Origin: Scylla paramamosain
Lineage: Eukaryota > Arthropoda > Malacostraca > Decapoda > Portunidae
NCBI RefSeq assembly: GCF_035594125.1
Contig: NC_087155.1
Span: 4,565,192 to 4,629,191, forward strand
Length of the DNA: 64,000 nucleotides
Direction of reading: 5' to 3'
The notes under the pieces were generated by a model. The model had not been told where the DNA came from and ran no database searches. It was given only the letters and a program-made list of their open reading frames with translations. Below are positions 46,948-58,568 of this stretch, one piece after another. A program made the position numbers and the translations under genes. Position 1 is the stretch's first letter. Each line of letters opens with the position of its first letter.

Positions 46948-47545
46948 GCATGTGATATGTAGGGTGAACTTGTCCCCATACAGCAGATCTTCTAAATTCT
47001 ATCTAACACTGTTAGTAACTTTGTGGTGATGTTCAGTTTCCACTGAGAAGGCTACTCAACTAGGAAAATTCTGTGATATACCCCCAGTGACCTGACTTTT
47101 AGTAAATGGTAAATCAAGTCTGATTCACCAAGCTTTCCTCTTACAGTGGCCTATCATCTTTGCTCTTTGCTAATCAGGGGATGGAATTCCTAGTTAGAAA
47201 ATATTGTACATGTGTTTGTTACCCACTTGATTGTATGCAGAACTAATGTTCACACCCTTGTTGACACTAACTGACAAAACTAATGTGTGCAGGATTATAC
47301 CTAGAGAAACTCATGAGATCACTGGATTCCATAAGGAATAAGGATAAGGAATCGAGCCTCCCATCCCTATGTCCATTTACAAACAGTTGTCCTTCCCCTC
47401 ATTGTAATCATGGCAGTTTGAACTAGAGCAGCTCAGAAATATCACTGTCCAGCTTATTGCAGCCAGACTCTGGGATAATTTATTTCTGTAAAACTAAGGT
47501 TTGCTTTCTAAAGTTATAAGTAAATGTATAAAGTATGACAGTAAT
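46948..47545. other. Intergenic stretch without recognised features
   Basis: Unique-looking AT-rich sequence with no coding similarity. Confidence 0.45.
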
Positions 47546-47546
47546 A

Positions 47547-47712
<166 letters not shown>

Positions 47713-47995
47713 GGTTCTGAGTTATAGATGAGGTAAGCAGGAATACACTAGACTTCCTTCTTCATTAATTGAAACATTTCACCTTCACAGAAGGCAGCAT
47801 CAGGCTAAAAAATTGATAAAAATAAGCACAAAGACAAAAATCATAAAATATCACATCAATAGGGACAAGATTAAAAACAATTATTGTATGAAGCTATGGA
47901 CAAACCTTGTGTGTTATCACAAGTGGTGTGGTGAGGATTGACAAAGAGTGGCAGTGTGAGAACTAGATTAGTTGCAGAACCCCAAAACTCTGAGC

Positions 47996-48049
47996 AGAGT
48001 TTATAAGAGATATAATTGTGTCATCACAATCATATCTCTTATAAACTCT
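47996..48049. repeat. Near-perfect 25-bp inverted repeat with 4-nt loop
   Basis: AGAGTTTATAAGAGATATAA plus TTGTG on the left pairs with CACAATCATATCTCTTATAA plus ACTCT on the right, one mismatch, loop TCAT. It lies about 65 bp before the Penelope-like fragment. Confidence 0.92.
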
Positions 48050-48107
48050 TGCTAATGCTTTTTATGTCATCATGAAACCAAGCAGTTAAGCAAGTGTACT
48101 AGTGAAT

Positions 48108-48680
48108 TTAAATCTAAGATATGCTGATGATATCTTTCTTTTATTTACACACTCTCAACACATCCCTAAACTTCTAAGTTACTTAAACTCCAAACATCCG
48201 AATATTGAATTAACATGTGACGTGGAAAACAATGGTTCTATCCCATTTCTGGATGTACTTGTGCCTCGTAATGATGACTAACTACATACTGCAGCTTACC
48301 ACAAACCAGCTTTCACAGGTTTGGGTATTGATTATTTATCTTTCATCCCTCAGTTATTTAAGATTAATGCTATAAAAACCCTCTTATATTGATGCTATGG
48401 TTTATCTTCTAACTGGTTTGCTTTTGACCATGAGGTCAACTTCTTAAGGACATTTTTCTACAATAACAGCTTCCTGTTAAACATCGTCAATAATACTATC
48501 TACTATTTTCTAGAAAGCAAATTTAGTTAGCCTCCCTCTAATGACACGCAGGTGACACACGAGAATTACATAAAATTACCTTACTATGGCCATCTTAGCT
48601 ATATTATTAGAAAGAGACTCATTACCATACTTAAAACACAACTCACTTTTATTTATTTATTTATCATATTTTACACATAG
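48108..48680 (+). mobile_element. Penelope-like element, reverse transcriptase fragment
   Basis: One continuous frame from 48117 reads RYADDIFLLFTHSQHI, then IELTCDVENNGSIPFLDVLV, AAYHKPAFTGLGIDYLSFIP and NFLRTFFYNNSFLLNIVNN. This is the pattern of Penelope-like reverse transcriptases after the catalytic box (YxDDIF, FLDVxV, YxKPxxTGLG). Three in-frame stops (TAA after RNDD, TGA after KTLLY, TAG after ESKFS) and truncation at both ends make it a fossil. The GIY-YIG endonuclease of the family is not seen. Confidence 0.8.
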
Positions 48681-48879
48681 TTTACTTTAACCAATTTATA
48701 TTCTAGAGATGCAGCAATGTTTTTTTTTTATTTGATGGTAGGTTCAGTTTTTCTAATCATCCATCATCTGGTAGCTTGATGAAACCAGACATAAACTTGT
48801 GATTTTCAGCTTCCTCTCTTCCTCTGCATATCATTCAGGGGTAGCTGCCATGGCTGTCACGCAGTGTGCATATTTACCA

Positions 48880-49440
48880 AAGCTCATTTTGTCCTGTCTC
48901 CATAACCATATTTATCCAGTTTCTCTTTAAACATGTATACACTGTTTACCGCTGCCAAATTGTTCCCAATTTCAATAGTTCTATACAGGAAGCTGCATTT
49001 CTTCATGTTGCTTGAACATCCACTCTTCTTTATTTTCTTCCCATGCCCCCTCGTATATCTCTCTCCCTCCTCATCTGTGGTATCAAATCATTCCTGTCTA
49101 TTCTATCTAAATTGTTTACTAATTTGTACACTGTTATCAGGTCTCCTCTTTCTCTCCCCTCTTGTAGTGTTTGTAAATCCATCTCTTCAAATCTTTCTTC
49201 ATGGCTTAAGTCTTTCAGTTCTGGTACCATCTTTGTTGCTATCCTCTGTATTCTTTCCAGTTTCCATGCACTTTTTTCTATGCAGCGCACAAACTACTGC
49301 TGCACATTCCGATTTAGGACATATCATGCTTGTTATAATTTTCTTCATCATTTCTTTATCTAAACAGTTAAATACCACCTCACCTTAATGTTTGTTAACA
49401 AGCTGTATGAAGATCCAAATATCCTGTTTTTTTGTCTTTC
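48880..49440 (-). mobile_element. LINE-A9, 3' end fragment
   Basis: The minus strand encodes KLERIQRIATKMVPELKDLS and HEERFEEMDLQTLQEGRERG, then a frame-shifted tail (INKYGYGDRTK-like) and the 3' UTR start GCTTTGGT. The upstream boundary lies near 49,440, where CCTGAAAGACAAAAAAACAG marks the SPERHI region. It has no CA tail at its left end. Confidence 0.8.
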
Positions 49441-50240
49441 AGGTGAGTGCATGTGTGTGCGTGAGTGTATGTGCAGAATATATCCATTTGATATGAAATG
49501 CTGATAGTGATGTGGAGAAAGCAGATATGAGCAATGGTGTTAGGAAAAATCATGGCCAACAGTGAATGTAATAAACAATATGCACTACACTAAGGGTAAT
49601 TTGACGGAATGGCCTTATACGTTATGTTGGAGCCTTTTGCCAAAAGGCGATCCACAGAATGTTTTTTGTCCAGTGATGTTTACTCGTACTTAATACATGA
49701 CCCTCTGTTGGGAAGAGCGAAAATCCAGGAAAGTTGCAGACAACAGGGTTAAAGCTGTCTAAGGCTTTTCTTATTAATGGGTTCTCCTTACTTTGAATTC
49801 TGCCAAAGGCATAAGATGAGTCATTATTCAGGTTCTATACATTTATCCACATCATATTTTGGGATTGGCATTTCCTGCAGATCTGAACTATCTCTAATCA
49901 TTCTATCCAGAATGTTATTTTTTTTTTACCCTGGCCATGACACCTATGTTTCAGGAGTGGTTAATCAGTTGAGCTAGGCCTACAAGTCTTTGGCATACTT
50001 CTCTTCCATTAACTAAGGTTAATCAAGGTTCTTTTACTGATAGCATTGTTCTCTTCTCTTGAAGATCCCAAAGCACTCTCTCTTGCACCCTCTTCCTCTT
50101 TCTCCTTGGTTCCCAAGGAAGGAGAGGGGTTGAGATTTTCCACAAGCAAATGTATCCATCTGTTTTGCCAGACAGCACCACATCTATGCAGAATATCTCC
50201 TTATTCCTCTCTACACTCTCAATGGCAGACCAATAAATCC
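49441..50240. other. Intergenic stretch without recognised features
   Basis: Short TG-rich start (49,443-49,475), then AT-rich sequence with no coding similarity. Confidence 0.45.
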
Positions 50241-50530
50241 TTGATCATCACATAGAGATCTTGGTATTAACAGTTGACAGTAAACTGAAATTTTATCAAT
50301 ACAAAAGATGTGCAGCTGCTAAGGCTAGAAGTATTGCCACACACTTTCTTAAATCTACTGTCTGCTGCTCAGCAAAATTCATCTCTTCTCTCTTTGCATC
50401 TGAAGTTCAACCTACTCTGGACTTTGCACCCCCAATCTGGAATATCAAATTTCTCAAACAGAGCAAGCTCCTGAAATCTGTTCAACACAGATGGACAAAA
50501 TATTTTATTGAACTAAAAGACCTTTTATAA
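50240..50530 (+). mobile_element. LINE-C fragment, upstream part
   Basis: The frame at 50,261-50,530 encodes VDSKLKFYQYKRCAAAKARS and ATHFLKSTVCCSAKFISSLF and LDFAPPIWNIKFLKQSKLLK, then VQHRWTKYF. This is the region after the reverse transcriptase in Jockey/CR1-type LINEs, different from LINE-A and LINE-B. The matching C-terminal part lies at 52,925-53,165, on the other side of LINE-B4. Confidence 0.7.
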
Positions 50531-50574
50531 CCTGGGAGGGTGGCCATGTTAGGCTTGTAATTTGCCAGAGGCAA

Positions 50575-52613
<2,039 letters not shown>

Positions 52614-52739
52614 GGAAATGCAATTTTTGCATACCTTATTGGATTCTAAGAAACTCTATCTCTCTAAGTTTCTGTGGGAAGTCCAGAGTTTTCAAAATTG
52701 ACGCGAGCACTTCCCCAAAAATTCCCTAGATCCAGTCCT

Positions 52740-52930
52740 ATAGGATAGGTTGGGTTAGGTTTGATTAGTAATTCTGAGGGGGGTCGAGGAAAGCGCAACA
52801 CCCAGCTAGGCTAGGTTAGGTTAAGTTAGATTAGATTAGATTAATATCCCTGGAACGGGGCCATGGTGGCGCAGCTCCCCAGCCAGGTTAGGGCGATTAT
52901 GGTTTAAATCTAAAATCTTACCTATGTTTT
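52740..52930 (+). repeat. TTAGG-like degenerate repeat and possible tRNA-derived SINE head
   Basis: GGTTGGGTTAGG and CTAGGCTAGGTTAGGTTAAG followed by TTAGATTAGATTAGATTA resemble decayed arthropod-type TTAGG telomere repeats. Directly after, TGGCGCAGCTCCC (A-box-like) and GGTTTAAATCT (B-box-like), about 40 bp apart, resemble an RNA polymerase III promoter of a tRNA-derived SINE. The fold of a real tRNA could not be built. Confidence 0.3.
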
Positions 52931-53165
52931 TACCATATTTTCAAGACCTTAGCATTATCTCTCCAACTGACATTTTCACTACAACTCCAGCAGTTGGCAT
53001 GAGATTTAAGATTCAAATGCAGCATTTTCATTTTAAAGTTTGTAGACATTTTTTTTCTTGACGTATCATCCAGAGATTGAATTCACTACCCCATGATGTT
53101 GAAGCATCCAGTCTCCCTGTATTTAAATTCAGATTACAGGAAAAAGTATCTCCCTTGGGTATAAA
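52925..53165 (+). mobile_element. LINE-C fragment, C-terminal part
   Basis: One frame reads YFQDLSIISPTDIFTTTP, then VGMRFKIQMQHFHFKVCRHF and RIIQRLNSLPHDVEASSLPV with FKFRLQEK. This is the C-terminal signature of Jockey/CR1-type LINEs (FxxRVVxxWNSLPxxVVxAxSxxxFKxxLD). One stop (TGA after RHFFS). It probably belongs with 50,240-50,530. Confidence 0.65.
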
Positions 53166-53348
53166 TCTATTGTCAGTATTATATTCTTTGTATTCATGAG
53201 GAGGGAAGAAAATGTGGCGAGATTAGCACACTACAATTTCTTAGTGCTCCCTTCACTTTATCTGCTTCTTTTCTATGAATAATTAATGCATTTGCCAAAG
53301 TACAGGCTTTAGTCAACATAACTACATACTTTATCCTTATTTTCTAAG

Positions 53349-53431
53349 TACAGGGTGTGGCAGAAATACCACCCAAATTTTAAAGGTTAACAAAAGGAAA
53401 AATATGGGAAGTATTTCTGCTGCACTCTGTA
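53349..53431. mobile_element. Tiny mariner-like MITE (79 bp plus TA flanks)
   Basis: TA, then CAGGGTGTGGCAGAAATACC, then a short centre, then the inverted end AGTATTTCTGCTGCACTCTG, then TA. Twenty-base ends differ at four positions. The ends are of the CAGGGTG type common in Tc1/mariner elements. Confidence 0.55.
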
Positions 53432-53993
53432 CACAAAAACACATTTTGTCTGCCATCTTCTCTCGTTAAAAATACGGCTGTTACTTTTAAGAGTGTGTGC
53501 TCTACCTCTCGACTCAGTATCAGGTTCACTCACACCCACCTCTCGTCTGGTCTGTATCATGCAACAACTCCTTGTCAAACTTGGATAAATACCTAAACCT
53601 GAGAAACATTACCAATGTATTATTTAGTAATCTCTTAGAGTACTCAAGACAACAATACATTTACTATCAGTACCAGAAAATAAAGAATAATGTTTTCCCA
53701 ACAGTAAAAATATGAAGGTTCGAAGCTAAAATTCATACGTTACCGTAAACGGATGTACTTGCAACGCTCTCTCTCTGCAAAGGAATATCCAAGCTCTGAA
53801 CTAATGGTGATTTATCTGGCAGTTCCCCTATGCAGAACACAACGCCACCCAAAAGATACAACACACACTTGCCACCACCAAACCAGCAGTTTCCCTCACA
53901 TCAGTACTCCATCGCGTACCTGGCTTTTCTATACTTGCATCATCTACGAAACACACATGCCGATAACATTCTTTGAAATGACCAGGTACGTAC

Positions 53994-54150
53994 CTTCTTT
54001 CAAACCGCATGGGCAATTATGCGCACAATTCTTGTGCCTGTCACATTTCGGCTGACATGCAGACGACACTCGCGGTCGCTCCTTCTGACCGATCCTGTCC
54101 CGTCTCCCTCCACCGCTGCTGTCACTCCCGCTCTACTTTTCTTTTGTCTT
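53994..54150 (-). other. CpG-rich patch with a consensus splice donor; candidate non-coding first exon
   Basis: In an AT-rich setting this 150-bp piece has about ten CpG. On the minus strand it ends TTTGAAAGAAG|gtacgtac, a good donor. The nearest minus-strand coding start to the left is the PDZD8-like ATG at 29,609, which has an AG directly before it. A 5' UTR exon 24 kb upstream is possible. No TATA box or transcript evidence is available. Confidence 0.3.
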
Positions 54151-54395
54151 GTTTTCACTATTATTTGGTTATTTATATTTTGTTTTCTTTTTATTTCTAA
54201 AAACTAGGCATTTATTTATGAAACTACAGCAATTTATATGACGGTTTTGCTGCCTATTCTTATTTTCTTGTTTACCGTTTTTTTTTTTTTTTTTTTGAGG
54301 GGGGGTGGGCAAAACTGGTAATCATACGAAATGTTGCAACAGAACAAACGAAGGCAAACAATAATCATTTGCAGCAATAGCAGCACCTTACCAAG

Positions 54396-57300
54396 CTACA
54401 TCACAAAACTATACGTTGGCTGTAATCCGTTTGAGAGAGAGATTCCATATAGCATCCTAGATGCTGTATGTCCCTGTATGGCTACAAACCTGCATAATAC
54501 TCCAACAAGTTCGTTGGTAAGGTCTGGGCCTTGTAACATATGACTGTTTAGTGAATGATGCCTGTAATTTACACAACAGTCAAATACTACCCTCAACTTC
54601 TTTGGCTTCCTTGGGTGATAAACTCCATGATGTGGGATGTAACAGACCTTACCATCATTCGTAACTAAATCCTTTGCTGGTACAACCTCTGCATAACCTT
54701 TGGTAATAATATCATCGATAAACATCTTGTAATCACTTTTATGTTGACTGTCCTCATGTTTAGCTTTTAATTTCTTGAGTCTGCTCTGCTAACATTTTGT
54801 TTGGAAGCTTGACATCATCTTTTAGAGGAATGGGTTATTCATAATGCCCATCTTTCAGATGATGAACTCCTTCTTTCATCTTACTCATAAACGTTTTATC
54901 TTCATATGATAATGGAGCATTAGCTGACTTTCTATCATAGAAGTCGTTTGAATATCTCTCACTTGAGATTAATAATTTCTTTGGTTTTAGTAGGAACCAC
55001 TAAGAAATTCACCCTCTTCTTCAATAATTTCTACTTATTGTGTTACTGTTCTGTAGACTACCACTGTATCCATTGGATTTGTATGAGGCGAGATTCTACC
55101 AATAATCCTGTCCTAGTTTTGTCTTACGTACGTAGGGATATTCGTCATCATCACCTGCTATTTGCTCTTGTGCCATAATGGCTGCTGTACAATCAAGACC
55201 AATGAGGAGTCCTATTTCAACATTTGGGTCATATTTCATTAGTGTGTCAAAGATTGTCCTCAAGTGGGGCCAGTTACAAGCAGTCTCAGGCCTTGGTATC
55301 TGACTGTCTAGCTGAAATGTTTTCTGTGGAGTATGCTGAAGGGATTGGTATTTTCATTTCTTCATTATAACCTCACTTTAAGTCCATGAACTTTGGTAGA
55401 ATCAGTGATTTTTTTTCCACTTATTGTGTGAATATTAAGTGACACTGTTGGGCTGCTAACCCTAATTTATTCAAAGTACTTTCCTTGATGAGTGAAGCAT
55501 CAGACTGCTCATCTGGTAAGGCATACACTAAAATTCAATTCTCTTCATTACTAACATGATGTAGCCATACAGGGACTATCATGTTGTGTATGTCATGTGT
55601 TATTGGTTCTGTCACTTTGACTATATTTGCTACTATAGTTGTGGGTTTTTATCACCTTTGGGCTGAGTTGCTTGTTTTGGCAGCCCTTGGCCCTCAGTTC
55701 TCATCATGTCATCATTGTGAAGAGCTATGGGATGGCATCTCTGACATACTTTACATGATTTCCTTCTTCAACAATCTTTCTTTTTGTGATCCATTTTTAA
55801 ACATCCTGTACATAATCTTCTTTCCCTAACAAATGTGTACCATCAAGTTTGGTAAATTCCTTGCAATTGTCTAAGTCCTTTCATACAGTAGTGACAGGAC
55901 TGTTCCTTTCTATCCTGCTCCTTGGGAAATTGTTAGCTTGTATATTTGCTTTACTTTTGGAAAGAACACAAGGGTTTTTCCTCAATTGATTTAGCCAGGA
56001 AAGTTCTACTCCCTCTATTCTTTATCATGGTCTCATTCTTTTGGTTTCCATTTGGTTACTTTTGTTTCAGTTTTATTCCAATCATTTACTTCCCTTTTTA
56101 ATGCATCCCAGGAAACAAAGGGATTGCTTGCTCCTTTTGCTTCCTCCTGGACAATTTCATATAACATTTCAAAGGGTTGGTGGTGCTCTTTACTACTACT
56201 AGGAGTGCTGGTGTTATTGTTATTTTTTGAGATACTTCATCACTTGCCTTCTCCATTCATGATTTATATTATCAGGGAGCTTTGTTTGTAACTTTCTCTG
56301 CTCCTTAGGATCATCCAGAAAATGACAAGTGAGTAGTGTGTTTCATTGCAGCTTGATAGCACTGCAAAAAATCTGAAAATGCTGTTAAGGCTGAACCATT
56401 ATGTTGAGAGATTGGTGGCCACTTCATTAACTTTCTTATGTAAGCATCAGCTATGATACTTTAATATCCAAATCTCTCACAAAGAATATTCTCATTTCAA
56501 CATTGGAATTAAGGTACATTAACATTTTAATAGCATTTTTTTGCCTCACCACTTGTATACTTGTTTAAGTAGGCAAGTCCCTCTGCACTACTAAAGATTC
56601 AAGATTCTACATAAGTTTTAAAAAGTTTTCATCCAAATTAGAAACTCCATGGGTTCTCCACCATAAATGTTAGGTTCTATTGGAAGGAGGCTCCACTTGG
56701 ATCAAGTACATTAATTGCAAAGTTTCTTGTAGGATGGTGAGACTGTCTTACATTATCTTAGGCATGTTATCATTAGGCATGTTGACATTATGTGTGTGTC
56801 TACAGGAACATGGTAAAAAACTTTGAGCTGTAGGGTTGAGATTCATTGTTTGAGGTTCACTATTTGTCTACTTCATTTGTTATCAGTTCATTATCTCTAT
56901 TGCAGGAGGTAGGTTCCTTTATGTCATGGAATGTAACATATTTGTGAGGCATGGCAGTCAATTTGTTGATTTACAATTGCCTGTTCTTTAATTTCATTTC
57001 ATGACGCTATGTGTTGTTGAAGATAACTGCTTCCCTACACTCATCATCTGGAAGCATTTTCACTTCTTCTTCAACTAAACTAAGAGCATTAATTTCTGCA
57101 CTTACGCCTGCTAAATTACTCTTTTATTTCCTTTGATAACATTGCCTGGTTTCTAGTTAACATAGCTTCTGCCTCTGCTAAACTATCATGATATTCCATT
57201 TCCTTTCAAAGTCTGGTTACATTTGCTGCTGCTTCTTGCTTTCTTTGTACTGATGAACATGAAGTATATAAGATTCTAGAATCTCTAGAATGCTCTAAGT

Positions 57301-57535
57301 TAAAAGGGCTAATTACAGTTTTTAGTGTTTTCCTAATTCTGCTGGCAACACTGTTCTATTTATACCTACAGGACTCTGCTCTTCCTTTGGTTACACTGAC
57401 TTTATATTCCCTTCCTTTATCAGTCAGCACTTGCTCCCTGACACTAACTTCATTATAACCTTGAGCCTTGTCCACTTGCTCCTCCTCACCTTTCCTAAGG
57501 TCACCTTTGACATTCATTTTCTCAGTATCAGACAT
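54396..57535 (-). mobile_element. BEL/Pao-like LTR retrotransposon remnant (gag, protease, start of RT)
   Basis: Read leftwards: a gag-like start at 57,535 (acidic/basic N-terminus), a long decayed gag region, two zinc-knuckle-type segments (about 55,771-55,821 with CTGC and DHKKKDC; about 55,717-55,761 with CKVCQRCHP), a retroviral-type aspartic protease trace (about 55,181-55,206, LIGLDCTAA), and an open stretch 54,396-54,725 with PHHGVYHPRK, RVVFDC and LQGPDLTNELVGVLCRF. The last motifs are typical of the BEL/Pao reverse transcriptase start. The rest of RT, RNase H, integrase and the 3' LTR are absent, and no 5' LTR was recognised. Frameshifts and stops occur throughout, so it is a dead fragment. 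Confidence 0.78.
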
Positions 57536-57599
57536 ATCTAACAACTTAATTGTATCAATACTGAGTTAAGTTACACTGAAAGAGCAATTAAAATTATCA

Positions 57600-58568
57600 C
57601 TCTAATACTAACTACTGTGGGTAATTTTCTTTCACTGGTGAACCTCAAAAAGGGAAGTTGTATCACTTGAAAGAATCCTTCAGTTTCTGTTATGCCCAAG
57701 GTTCTGGAAATTTTCTATTATCATATACTTGATAAAAATTTTATATATAACAGGACAAGTGGTCTTGTTTAATACTTTAGTAAATACATTGATCTAAGAT
57801 GTCACAAATTTTCTTGAAGTTAAAGGTGATGATATTACATTCATATCACATTGATTCATGGGACTGGAGAAGGGCAATCAAGGCAAGCCAAGATACTATG
57901 AAGCCACAACCAAAATAAATAAATACAGATGCCATATTGAAAACCCCATTTAGCAGACAACTTTACAACTAGTAACATTGTCATCCCTATGACAAGTAGC
58001 TCATATTAAATCCTGGAAGTTTAAGTGATAAATATTCTGCTGTAATATTAACTGCACTACCATGAACAAGTCTTTGTGTCACCGGTTGACCACTTAACAG
58101 TTTGTCCCCATCACAACTTGCTTCCCACCAGAACTATCATCATCACACCTTTGCACAGGGATAATTTCAATCTGCAGGTACTGTTATCTACTCAGGTTTG
58201 TTCTACTGTAGTAATGGCCATGCTAGGAATGACTCAAGTCTGTGCAGATGTTCATCACTTTTAAGGATTCATATAACACTATTTCAAGTTTATATATTTT
58301 CCATAACATCCATGTCCCTTAACTCTCTGAATGCTTGAGGAAATTTTGTGATTGAGGCAAAGTTAGATATTATATTATTATTTTACCTTATGAAACATAT
58401 TTCCCATGATTCAAAACTCCAATGTATTTTGTCTAACATTTATTAATAGAGTACAATTGTTATCACATTGTCACAAACTGAAGTATAAAAATATGTAAAT
58501 AAATAAAAAACATCACAGCATATTTTTCAGTTATATTTAATTTTCCTGTTAACATACATAACGTAATA
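57600..58568. other. Spacer between the BEL/Pao remnant and the right-hand gene
   Basis: No coding similarity. On the minus strand a polyadenylation signal AATAAA (58439-58444) lies about 125 bp past the stop codon of the 1,629-residue frame. Confidence 0.5.
58439..58444 (-). terminator. Likely polyadenylation signal of the right-hand gene
   Basis: AATAAA on the minus strand, about 125 bp downstream of the stop at 58,569. Confidence 0.6.

Noticed and set aside
52858..52915. Functional tRNA gene
   Set aside because: Only A-box and B-box-like words are present; acceptor and anticodon stems do not pair.
58076..58264. Short plus-strand frames around the right-hand gene (also 60,934-61,137 and 61,396-61,776)
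   Set aside because: Shadow or chance frames without conserved motifs; the minus-strand frame explains the region.
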